A DNA stretch of 6,942 bases from contig JAFVOV010000078.1 of assembly GCA_017505675.1 (NCBI GenBank), positions 1 to 6,942 of the forward strand. The letters are read 5' to 3'. This DNA comes from Clostridia bacterium. GTDB lineage: Bacteria > Bacillota > Clostridia > Christensenellales > Borkfalkiaceae. The notes under the pieces were generated by a model. It saw only the letters and a list, made by a program, of their open reading frames with translations, was not told the DNA's origin and searched no databases. The position numbers and the translations under genes were made by a program. Below are positions 1 to 6,356 of this stretch, piece after piece (position 1 is the stretch's first letter; every line of letters starts with the position of its first letter).

Positions 1-2
1 AA

Positions 3-1529
3 ACCCTTTCTGAAATGGCGGTAAGCCTTAAAATGAGTGAAGACGCGATTAAAAGTTGCTTTACCTACTGGGAAGAATTTGGATTAGTTACCGTCGTTTC
101 TAACGAGCCTTTTAGCGTTCAATATCAACCCGTACGCTCGTCTTACGCGTCAAAACCGCGCAAATATAAAGCGGAAAAATATACTGAATTTTCTAAAAGT
201 TTACAGGCGCTTTTACCAAACCGTATGATTAGCACGGGCGAATACACGGAATATTTTAACGTAATGGAAACTTATTCTATTAAACCCGAAGCAATGATTA
301 TGATTGTAAAATACTGCACCGACAGAAAAGGCGGTGACGTAAGTTATAGATACGTATCAAAAGTAGCAAAAGACTTCGGCGCGCGCGAAATTACTACCGT
401 TGAAAAAGTTGAAAAAGAACTTTCTTCTTACGTAGCAAAAACGGGCGCTATAGAAAAAATCTTAAAGGCAATGTCACTTCGCCGTCAACCGGAAATTGAA
501 GATTCCGAACTATTAAAGAAGTGGACGCGTGAACTCAACTTTGAAACGGAAAATATTATATTTGCGGCATCTAAACTCAAAAAAGGCAATATGGCAAGGC
601 TTGATGAGTTTTTGATGGAACTTTACGCAATGAAAAGTTTTTCTAAAGAAGAAATTGAAGATTATATTGATAAAAAGCAAAGCGTTTACGACCTTGCTAT
701 AAAAATCAATAAAGCGCTATCCGTTTACGTGGACGTTTTAGACACCGTTGTTGATACTTACACTAAAAAGTGGCTGTCTTACGGATTTGAAGAACAAGCG
801 CTTTTATACGTTGCATCTACCCTATTCCGCACGGGCAAAAACACCTTGCGCGATATGGACGAACTTGTTGAAACGCTCCGCCAGCGCGGGTTTATCACCC
901 TTTCATCTGTTGGCGATTATTTTGAAAATCAGAAAAAATCTGATGAATTTATTTCTAAACTCTTACTTACCGTGGGCGTAAATAGACGCCCCAACCCGTG
1001 GGACAGAGAAAACGTGAATATGTGGAAGAGTTGGAATTTTTCCGAAGAAATGATATTAGAAGCGGCAAAAATTTCCGCTGGTAAAAGTTCCCCCGTCGCG
1101 TATATGAACGGAGTTTTAAGCAACTGGAAAAATAGCGGTGTGTTTACTTTAAGCGGACTTGAAACGGCGTCTACTTCCGACGAAAATTCTATAGAAGATT
1201 ATAACCGCGAATATGAAAGACGGCGCACCCTTGCCCTTTCCCGCGCGCAAAAAAATAACGATATTGCTGTTTCAATAGAAGGCTTTACTGAAGTGTACGG
1301 AAGGCTTAACGGCATAGAAAAAGACCTTGCTTTTGCGGAAATTGCAGGCGACAACCAAACGCTTTCAAGATTAGAGCAAGAAAAAACCGCGCTTATTAAC
1401 TCCGCGGAAAAATTACTTGCAACCAAAAATCTTACGATAAGCGACCTTTCACCTAAATACGTGTGCGATAAGTGTAAAGACACCGGTTACGTAGGCACTA
1501 AACGGTGTGACTGTTATAATAAAAAATAA
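3..1529 (+). CDS. DnaD-family replication initiation protein with DnaI-type zinc tail (5' partial)
   Basis: The reading frame is open to the left edge: the codons before the ATG at 15 read T-L-S-E and continue a winged-helix segment (...YWEEFGLVTV), so that ATG is internal and the true start lies outside the window. Numbering from base 15, residues 1-27 are the end of a DnaD-type winged helix. Residues about 75-140, 155-222, 238-306 and 318-385 look like four successive DnaD/DnaB C-terminal-type helical repeats; the last has the family signature YxxxIxxxW as Y363, V367, W371. Residues about 395-475 are charged and probably coiled, followed by a Cys4 zinc motif (C484, C487, C498, C500) and the stop. 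This tail resembles the N-terminal helicase-binding part of clostridial DnaC/DnaI loaders, but no AAA+ domain follows. DnaD-family proteins act at origin opening and primosome assembly, recruiting the replicative helicase. The DnaD assignment is strong; the fused-tail reading is from remembered family sequence. A terminator follows closely. Confidence 0.88.
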   Translation, partial: TLSEMAVSLKMSEDAIKSCFTYWEEFGLVTVVSNEPFSVQYQPVRSSYASKPRKYKAEKYTEFSKSLQALLPNRMISTGEYTEYFNVMETYSIKPEAMIMIVKYCTDRKGGDVSYRYVSKVAKDFGAREITTVEKVEKELSSYVAKTGAIEKILKAMSLRRQPEIEDSELLKKWTRELNFETENIIFAASKLKKGNMARLDEFLMELYAMKSFSKEEIEDYIDKKQSVYDLAIKINKALSVYVDVLDTVVDTYTKKWLSYGFEEQALLYVASTLFRTGKNTLRDMDELVETLRQRGFITLSSVGDYFENQKKSDEFISKLLLTVGVNRRPNPWDRENVNMWKSWNFSEEMILEAAKISAGKSSPVAYMNGVLSNWKNSGVFTLSGLETASTSDENSIEDYNREYERRRTLALSRAQKNNDIAVSIEGFTEVYGRLNGIEKDLAFAEIAGDNQTLSRLEQEKTALINSAEKLLATKNLTISDLSPKYVCDKCKDTGYVGTKRCDCYNKK

Positions 1530-1537
1530 AAATTATT

Positions 1538-1572
1538 AAACCCACTCACAAAAAGTGAGCGGGTTTTCTTTT
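1538..1572 (+). terminator. Rho-independent terminator after the DnaD-family gene
   Basis: An inverted repeat pairs 1538-1549 with 1555-1566 around an AAAAA loop, with one A/C mismatch in the stem, and runs into TTTTCTTTT. It starts 9 bases after the TAA of the DnaD-family gene. The opposite strand also has T-rich sequence beyond the stem, so it may stop transcription of the convergent CDF gene as well; only about 58 bases separate the two stop codons and no other terminator is seen there. Confidence 0.88.
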
Positions 1573-1587
1573 AGTTAATAAATAATT

Positions 1588-2754
1588 TTAATCGTAATTG
1601 TGTTCAAATTCTATAACTGCGTAATAGGTTTTATCATACTTTGCAAGTTTATCTTCAACTGCTTTTTTAATATCATTTTCAATATCGTGCCTGCCGAAAG
1701 GTATAACTGCGTCAAAAATAACGTTCGTATGCGAAACACCTTCAACCACTCTAAAATCATGTAGAGTTACGGGCGGATTAAATCCCCTTAAAAGAGCCGT
1801 CAATTCTTCTTTTAGAAACGCTGTTTCCGCATCTGAAACTTTAACGGGGTCTAAATGGCAAACCAAAAACATATTTAATTGCTTATAAAAATCCCTTTCA
1901 ATATTATCCGCTAAATCGTGTGAAATCATTATATCAACACACGCATCCACTTCTATATGCACCGAAGCAAAAGTTTTACTTGGCCCGTAATTATGAACTA
2001 TAAGGTCGTGAACGTCAAGAACGCCATTATAACTTTTAATCTTTTCTCTTATTTTATTGACCGTTTCTTTATCTGGTGGAATACCTATTAACGGGTCAAC
2101 CGTTTCTTTAATCAACTTAACTGCTGAAATTATAATCAACACCGAAACCGCAACGCCCAAATATCCGTCAAGTGGAATTCCCCAAATCATACCTACTATT
2201 GCGCAAGCAAGCACTACGCTAGTAGAAATCATATCGTTTCTACTATCCGCGCTCATTGCTTTAAGCGCTTCCGAGTCAATATCCTTTGCAAATCCACCGT
2301 ACACAAAAAACAAGCAAAATTTAATAAACACGGATGCGCCTAAAATAGCGCAAGTAAAGTATGAAAAGTCGGTAGCGCCACCGTTAATAATTTTTTCAAT
2401 AGACGAGCGCGCCGCTTCTACGCCGATAAAAGTAATTATAAACGCAACTATGAGCGCCGTTATATATTCTAGACGCTGATGCCCGTAAGGATGCTCTTTA
2501 TCAGCAGGTCTGCTTGAAACTTTAAACCCGATAATAGTTATTATCGAAGTCAAAAAGTCAGAAAGGTTATTTATAGCGTCCGCAACGACGGCTACGCTAC
2601 CAGAAAGAATCCCCGCCAATAATTTAATAGCAAAAAGTACGGCGTTCGATATTATACCTATAACGCCTGCCACTACACCGTAACTTGCCCTAACCAACGG
2701 ATTTTTAACGTCTTTATAATTTTTAATAAATAATTTTTTAATGATTCTGTTCAT
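1588..2754 (-). CDS. Cation diffusion facilitator exporter, probably Mn(II), with doubled cytoplasmic domain
   Basis: Inner-membrane divalent metal/proton antiporter of the CDF family. Numbering from the ATG at 2754 (388 residues), six membrane segments are visible at about 24-48, 51-77, 97-113, 131-152, 170-192 and 196-214. The metal site is N62xxxD66 in segment 2 and D170xxxD174 in segment 5. This N-D/D-D pattern is associated with manganese exporters such as streptococcal MntE; zinc carriers usually have histidine here. A ZT-dimer domain follows at about 238-305, keeping the positions that bind metal in YiiP (H249, H266, H279, H300, D302). Residues about 323-386 look like a second, divergent copy, which makes the protein longer than the usual 290-310 residues. 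A GTG seven codons upstream (2775) lies inside a hairpin and adds no conserved sequence, so the ATG was chosen, although neither has a clear Shine-Dalgarno. It lies 39 bases after the citrate synthase stop and no promoter is seen. The family is certain; manganese specificity is inference. Confidence 0.93.
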   Translation of the reverse strand: MNRIIKKLFIKNYKDVKNPLVRASYGVVAGVIGIISNAVLFAIKLLAGILSGSVAVVADAINNLSDFLTSIITIIGFKVSSRPADKEHPYGHQRLEYITALIVAFIITFIGVEAARSSIEKIINGGATDFSYFTCAILGASVFIKFCLFFVYGGFAKDIDSEALKAMSADSRNDMISTSVVLACAIVGMIWGIPLDGYLGVAVSVLIIISAVKLIKETVDPLIGIPPDKETVNKIREKIKSYNGVLDVHDLIVHNYGPSKTFASVHIEVDACVDIMISHDLADNIERDFYKQLNMFLVCHLDPVKVSDAETAFLKEELTALLRGFNPPVTLHDFRVVEGVSHTNVIFDAVIPFGRHDIENDIKKAVEDKLAKYDKTYYAVIEFEHNYD

Positions 2755-2760
2755 AATTTT

Positions 2761-2791
2761 AAAGCACCGAAACACGGTGCTTTTGTTTTTT
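2761..2791. terminator. Hairpin between citrate synthase and CDF genes
   Basis: A perfect 9-bp stem pairs 2761-2769 with 2775-2783 around the loop AAACA. Read on the plus strand it is followed by TTTTGTTTTTT, a textbook terminator, yet no plus-strand gene lies directly upstream. Read on the minus strand, downstream of the citrate synthase stop, the stem is followed only by TTTAAAATT, a weak U-tract. It may therefore be a leaky terminator letting part of the citrate synthase transcript reach the CDF gene, whose ATG begins seven bases after the stem. Confidence 0.7.
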
Positions 2792-2793
2792 AT

Positions 2794-4158
2794 TTATTTT
2801 CTTTCGTCAAGCGGAACGTAAGGATTTCTACCATTAGTAGAAACGTATGCAGGACGAATAATTTTTCCGGCATTTAAAAGTTCTTCTAACCCGTGCTCGC
2901 ACCTACCGGACATTCTTGCAACGGCAAACATAGGCGTAAACAATTCTACGGGCAAGCCCAACATATTATAAACGAAACCACTATAGAAGTCTACGTTCGC
3001 AGAAACGCCCTTGATAATTTTGCGTTTTTCACAAATAAGTTTTTGTGAAAGTTTTTCAATCTTATCGTAAAGTTTAAATTCTTTCTTTCTACCCTTTTCG
3101 GACGCCAACTGTTCAACGAACCCTTTAAACACTTGCGCCCTTGGGTCTGATACTGAATAAACTGCGTGCCCCATACCGTAGATAAGCCCTGAATGGTCAT
3201 ACCCTTCACCTGCAAGGAGTTTGGATAAGTAAGCAGAAAGCGCTTCGTCATCATTCCAGTCGGTAACGTGCTTCTTAATATCAGCCATCATTTCCATAAC
3301 CTTGATATTCGCGCCACCGTGTTTAGGCCCTTTTAACGAACATAAAGCCGCTGTAATGGTAGAAAAAGTATCCGAACCCGCGCTAGTTACAACGTGCGTG
3401 GTAAAAGACGAGTTATTACCGCCACCGTGTTCAGCGTGCAGAATAAACGCAATATCTAATACCTTTGCTTCTAAAGAAGTGAAGTTGCTATCTGGGCGGA
3501 GCATATGTAAAATATTTTCCGCCGTAGAATATTCAGGCTTTGGTCTATGTATAATCAAACTCTTATTTTCATTATAGTGCATATGCGCGTTATAAGCGTA
3601 TACCGCAAGCATAGGCGTTATTGAAATAAGTTGTAAACTTTGCCTTAAAACGTTTTCAATAGAGTTATCTAATGCGTAAACGTCATAACTATAAAGATTA
3701 AGAACGCAACGCGCGATAGAGTTCATAATATCTTTGTTCGGCGCTTTCATAATAACGTCACGCACGAAGTTTTTTGGAAGTTTACGATAACTTGCTAAAA
3801 GTCTATTAAATTCGTTAAGTTCTACTTTCGTGGGAAGTTTATTAAAAAGCAAAAGGTAAGTTGCTTCTTCAAATCCACAACTCATTTCGTCATCATAATT
3901 TTCAATCATTGTACGAACGTCAATACCGCGATAATAAAGTTCACCGGGGCAAGGCGTTAAAACGCCGTTCACGTTCTTTTTTGCAATTACGTCAGATATA
4001 TCGGTAAGACCAGTTACAACGCCTGCGCCCGTTTCGTCACGCAGACCCCTTTTAACTTGGTTTGCCCTATATGTTTCTTCAGTAAATTTAGGAGTTAAAC
4101 GGAAAAGTTCCGCAAGTTTTAAAACTTCTTCGTTCTGATGATGAGAATGGTGATTCAT
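2794..4158 (-). CDS. gltA: Citrate synthase (clostridial long form)
   Basis: Condenses oxaloacetate and acetyl-CoA to citrate in the cytoplasm, the entry step towards 2-oxoglutarate and glutamate in anaerobes with a partial TCA cycle. The 454 residues match the long clostridial citrate/2-methylcitrate synthase group. Conserved elements in order: LYYRGID (74-80); HAEHGGGN (241-248), whose second histidine, H244, corresponds to the oxaloacetate-binding histidine; GPKHGGAN (277-284) with catalytic H280; YGMGHAVY (327-334); SDPRA (337-341) with catalytic D338; and R415 in the C-terminal ARMSG segment. The catalytic triad is intact, so the gene should be functional. Oddities: a histidine-rich start (HHSHHQ, residues 3-8), and GRCEH (418-422) where relatives usually have GWxAH. 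The start is supported by AAAGGAGA at 4167-4174, 8 bases upstream. A dedicated promoter lies just before it. Use of propionyl-CoA (2-methylcitrate synthase) cannot be excluded, but no prp genes are nearby. Confidence 0.96.
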   Translation of the reverse strand: MNHHSHHQNEEVLKLAELFRLTPKFTEETYRANQVKRGLRDETGAGVVTGLTDISDVIAKKNVNGVLTPCPGELYYRGIDVRTMIENYDDEMSCGFEEATYLLLFNKLPTKVELNEFNRLLASYRKLPKNFVRDVIMKAPNKDIMNSIARCVLNLYSYDVYALDNSIENVLRQSLQLISITPMLAVYAYNAHMHYNENKSLIIHRPKPEYSTAENILHMLRPDSNFTSLEAKVLDIAFILHAEHGGGNNSSFTTHVVTSAGSDTFSTITAALCSLKGPKHGGANIKVMEMMADIKKHVTDWNDDEALSAYLSKLLAGEGYDHSGLIYGMGHAVYSVSDPRAQVFKGFVEQLASEKGRKKEFKLYDKIEKLSQKLICEKRKIIKGVSANVDFYSGFVYNMLGLPVELFTPMFAVARMSGRCEHGLEELLNAGKIIRPAYVSTNGRNPYVPLDERK

Positions 4159-4166
4159 ATTAACCG

Positions 4167-4174
4167 TCTCCTTT
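4167..4174 (-). promoter_or_regulatory. Ribosome binding site of citrate synthase
   Basis: On the minus strand AAAGGAGA stands 8 bases before the ATG at 4158. It fixes that start, and so confirms that the unusual histidine-rich N-terminus (residues 3-7) is really translated. Confidence 0.9.
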
Positions 4175-4186
4175 ATATTTCGGTTT

Positions 4187-4215
4187 ATTTTATCATTTAT
4201 AAATTAAAAAGTCAA
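4187..4215 (-). promoter_or_regulatory. Sigma-A promoter of citrate synthase (and probably the CDF gene)
   Basis: On the minus strand the -35 box TTGACT (4210-4215) and the -10 box TAAAAT (4187-4192) are separated by exactly 17 bases, with a TG one base before the -10 (extended -10). Transcription would begin near 4180, leaving a leader of about 20 bases with the ribosome binding site and no room for a riboswitch. No operator-like inverted repeat is seen between the boxes. Confidence 0.87.
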
Positions 4216-4235
4216 TCAAATAGTATTCGTTTTAT

Positions 4236-4265
4236 AAAAAAGGGGACTTTCAACGAAAGCCCCCT
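4236..4265 (-). terminator. Rho-independent terminator after hom
   Basis: On the minus strand, about 20 bases past the hom stop, AGGGGGCTTTC pairs with GAAAGTCCCCT around a GTT loop (one G-U pair) and is followed by TTTTTT. It closes the S component-coaX-hom transcript and isolates the citrate synthase promoter just beyond. The rest of the 126-base gap (4159-4284) holds only that promoter and its ribosome binding site. Confidence 0.93.
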
Positions 4266-4284
4266 AAATATAACTAACTCAAAA

Positions 4285-5568
4285 TTAGTCTTCAATTCTT
4301 ATAGTAGAGTTCACTTCTATAACTTCTTCAAGCGACGCAAGTTTTTCAATAGCCTTTTTAACCGCGCTTTCTTTAGAAATATGCGTTACTATTACTACCT
4401 GCGCTTTGCCATCCGTTCCAGCAACCTGCTTAACTTCGGAAATGCTCAAATCGTTTTTAGCGAATACGCCCGCGATTTTTGCAAGTACACCAGCCGCATC
4501 AAGAACGGTTAAACGGATATAATATTTAGAAGTAAAGTCACTAACGAACTTCGTTTCTTTATTACCTTTAGTATTATTTTCAAAACAAGCGTAAAAATAC
4601 TCGTCGTGTTTAGCGGCAAAAATAACGTCTGATACTATTGCGCTACCTGTAGGAAGCGCGCCTGCGCCTCTGCCGTAAAGCATAATTTCACCAACAGCGT
4701 CGCCAACCAAATGAACAGCGTTAAACGAATCGTTTACGCTAGCAAGCGGGTTATCGTTTTTAACGAAGGTCGGGTGTACCCTAACTTCAACGCCCTTTTC
4801 AGTATCTTTACCGATACCCAAAAGTTTTAACGTATAGCCCATTTCTTTACCTTGAGCAATATCTTCTTTAGTAACTTTGGTTATACCTTCTCTATAAACG
4901 TTTTCAATGCAAATCTTTTTATTGAACGCCAAACTTGAAAGAATAGAAAGTTTATAAGTAGCGTCAAACCCTTCAACATCAGCGGTGGGGTTAAATTCTG
5001 CATACCCTAAACGTTGCGCTTCTTTAAGCGCTTCTTCATAAGACGAGCCTTCGTTAGCCATTTTTGTAAGAATATAGTTGGTTGTGCCGTTGATTATACC
5101 TTTAATAGATAAAACCTTATTTGCTTGCATACCGTCTTGTAAAGTTCTTATAATAGGCACGCCACCAACGCAACTTGCTTCAAAAAACAAACCCGCGTTC
5201 ATCTTTTTTGCTTCGGCTTCAAGTTCGGGCCAGTATTTAGCAAAAAGTTCTTTATTTGAAGTAACAACAGTTTTACCGCTCATAAGCGCTTTAGTTACGA
5301 ACGTTTTTGCAACGCCCGTTCCGCCGATAACTTCAACCACTATATCAACGTTTGGGTTAGAAACGACTTCTTCTATGCTCCCCGCAATTTTGCTTTCTTC
5401 AACGCCTAAAGAGAGCGCTCTTTCTTTGTTGAGTTCCAAAACCGCTTCAACGGTAATATCAACACCCTGCGTCTTTTTAAAATACTCTCTTTTTTCGGTA
5501 AGTATTTGGTAAGTTCCGCCGCCTACTACACCTAGCCCTAAAATAGCAACGCCTGCTTTTTTCAACAT
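4285..5568 (-). CDS. hom: Homoserine dehydrogenase with C-terminal ACT domain
   Basis: Reduces L-aspartate 4-semialdehyde to L-homoserine with NAD(P)H in the cytoplasm, the branch point to threonine and methionine. The 427 residues are the usual length of the monofunctional Gram-positive enzyme (no aspartokinase part). In order: a Rossmann fold with GLGVVG (11-16); the SNKE segment (104-107) at the cofactor site; SCVGGVP (132-138); GIINGTTNYIL (157-167), a family signature; and the catalytic region EGFDATYKLSIL (199-210), with D202 and K206 as the expected catalytic Asp and Lys. An ACT regulatory domain spans about 349-427, so feedback control by threonine or another amino acid is likely. AGGAGG-like GGAGGT at 5578-5583 lies 9 bases before the ATG and overlaps the end of coaX, 17 bases away, so the two are almost certainly co-transcribed. 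No thrB, thrC or lysC is in the window. Confidence 0.97.
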   Translation of the reverse strand: MLKKAGVAILGLGVVGGGTYQILTEKREYFKKTQGVDITVEAVLELNKERALSLGVEESKIAGSIEEVVSNPNVDIVVEVIGGTGVAKTFVTKALMSGKTVVTSNKELFAKYWPELEAEAKKMNAGLFFEASCVGGVPIIRTLQDGMQANKVLSIKGIINGTTNYILTKMANEGSSYEEALKEAQRLGYAEFNPTADVEGFDATYKLSILSSLAFNKKICIENVYREGITKVTKEDIAQGKEMGYTLKLLGIGKDTEKGVEVRVHPTFVKNDNPLASVNDSFNAVHLVGDAVGEIMLYGRGAGALPTGSAIVSDVIFAAKHDEYFYACFENNTKGNKETKFVSDFTSKYYIRLTVLDAAGVLAKIAGVFAKNDLSISEVKQVAGTDGKAQVVIVTHISKESAVKKAIEKLASLEEVIEVNSTIRIED

Positions 5569-5585
5569 AACAATTTTACCTCCGT

Positions 5586-6353
5586 TTACTTGTTAAGTTC
5601 GTAAATAATCTTAAGTCCGTCAAGGGTTAAAGTTCTATCCACCGTATTAATCGCCTTAACTTCCTTTGCAATAATTTCACCAAGACCACCGGTTGCAACT
5701 ACTTGAATTTCGCTTAAACCAAGTTCTTTTTTAATTTTCTTGATGATATTTTCCACTAATCCTGCAAAACCGAATATAATACCCGCTTGCATACAATGCT
5801 TTGTGTTTTTGCCTATAACTGTTTTCGGCGCGTCAAGTTCGACCATAGGCAGTTGCGCCGTTTTAGTTGCAAGCCCTTCAAGCGACGTCTTAATTCCGGG
5901 CGCAATAACCACGCCTAAAAGTTCGCCGTTCGCGCTTATAACGTCAAAAGTGGTTGCCGTTCCGAAATCAATAACCACTATCGGTCCACCGTATTTATTA
6001 TATGCGGACACGCTGTTTACTATTATATCCGCGCCAACTTCCCTTGGGTTTTCCGCCTTGATATTAAGCCCCGTTTTAACACCCGGCCCGATACAAAGTG
6101 GCGTAACGCCGAAAAAGAATTCGCACATGTGGCATATAGTATAATTAAGCGCAGGGATAACTGATGAAAATATAATTCCGTTAATATCGCTCTTTTTTAT
6201 TCCGCTATCTGATAAAAGCCCAACCAAAACCGAGCCGTATTCGTCTGCGGTTCTAGAAATTCTTGAAGAAACGCGGAAAGACGCAACGAGTTTATCCCCG
6301 TCAAAAACGCCGTATTTTATGTTGGTATTCCCTAAATCTATCGCTAGAAGCAT
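5586..6353 (-). CDS. coaX: Type III pantothenate kinase
   Basis: Phosphorylates pantothenate to 4'-phosphopantothenate, the first step of coenzyme A synthesis; type III enzymes use a monovalent cation and are not inhibited by CoA. Numbering from the second of two adjacent ATG codons (255 residues, normal for the family): AIDLGNTNIKYG (4-15) is the phosphate-binding motif of the acetate kinase/Hsp70/actin fold with D6; GADIIVN (107-113) carries catalytic D109; and DFGTATTFD (129-137) is the third signature. Many CoaX proteins have arginine after GAD, here I110. AAGGAG at 6360-6365 is 3 bases from the first ATG (6356) and 6 from the second (6353), and family members usually begin MLLAID, so the second was chosen. 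The stop of the S component abuts the first ATG, so the two genes are translationally adjacent. Confidence 0.96.
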   Translation of the reverse strand: MLLAIDLGNTNIKYGVFDGDKLVASFRVSSRISRTADEYGSVLVGLLSDSGIKKSDINGIIFSSVIPALNYTICHMCEFFFGVTPLCIGPGVKTGLNIKAENPREVGADIIVNSVSAYNKYGGPIVVIDFGTATTFDVISANGELLGVVIAPGIKTSLEGLATKTAQLPMVELDAPKTVIGKNTKHCMQAGIIFGFAGLVENIIKKIKKELGLSEIQVVATGGLGEIIAKEVKAINTVDRTLTLDGLKIIYELNK

Positions 6354-6356
6354 CAT

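Noticed and set aside
15..17. ATG as the start of the DnaD-family gene
   Set aside because: The frame stays open to the window edge and the preceding residues continue a winged-helix domain; there is no ribosome binding site in the few bases available.
1530..1587. Remnant of an AAA+ loader domain after the DnaD-family stop
   Set aside because: The 58 bases hold only the terminator hairpin and AT-rich spacer, with no decayed coding sequence, so there is no sign of a recent frameshift.
2057..2479. 140-codon plus-strand open frame inside the CDF gene
   Set aside because: It is antisense to a clearly conserved transporter, has no recognisable product and no ribosome binding site.
2773..2775. 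GTG start for the CDF gene
   Set aside because: It lies in the loop side of the hairpin, has no ribosome binding site, and the seven extra residues are encoded by the stem and are not family-like.
2755..2793. Manganese (yybP-ykoY) riboswitch before the predicted Mn exporter
   Set aside because: The gap is only 39 bases and holds a single simple hairpin, too small for that riboswitch.
4159..4284. Riboswitch, T-box or small RNA in the largest intergenic gap
   Set aside because: All of it is accounted for by a terminator, a promoter and a ribosome binding site; the leader is about 20 bases.
4138..4512. 124-codon plus-strand open frame across the hom/citrate synthase gap
   Set aside because: It runs through the citrate synthase promoter and the hom terminator in antisense and resembles no family.
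5078..5512. 144-codon plus-strand open frame inside hom
   Set aside because: Antisense shadow of the conserved homoserine dehydrogenase; composition follows the opposite strand's codons. The same holds for 5740-6144 in coaX and 3302-3577 in citrate synthase.
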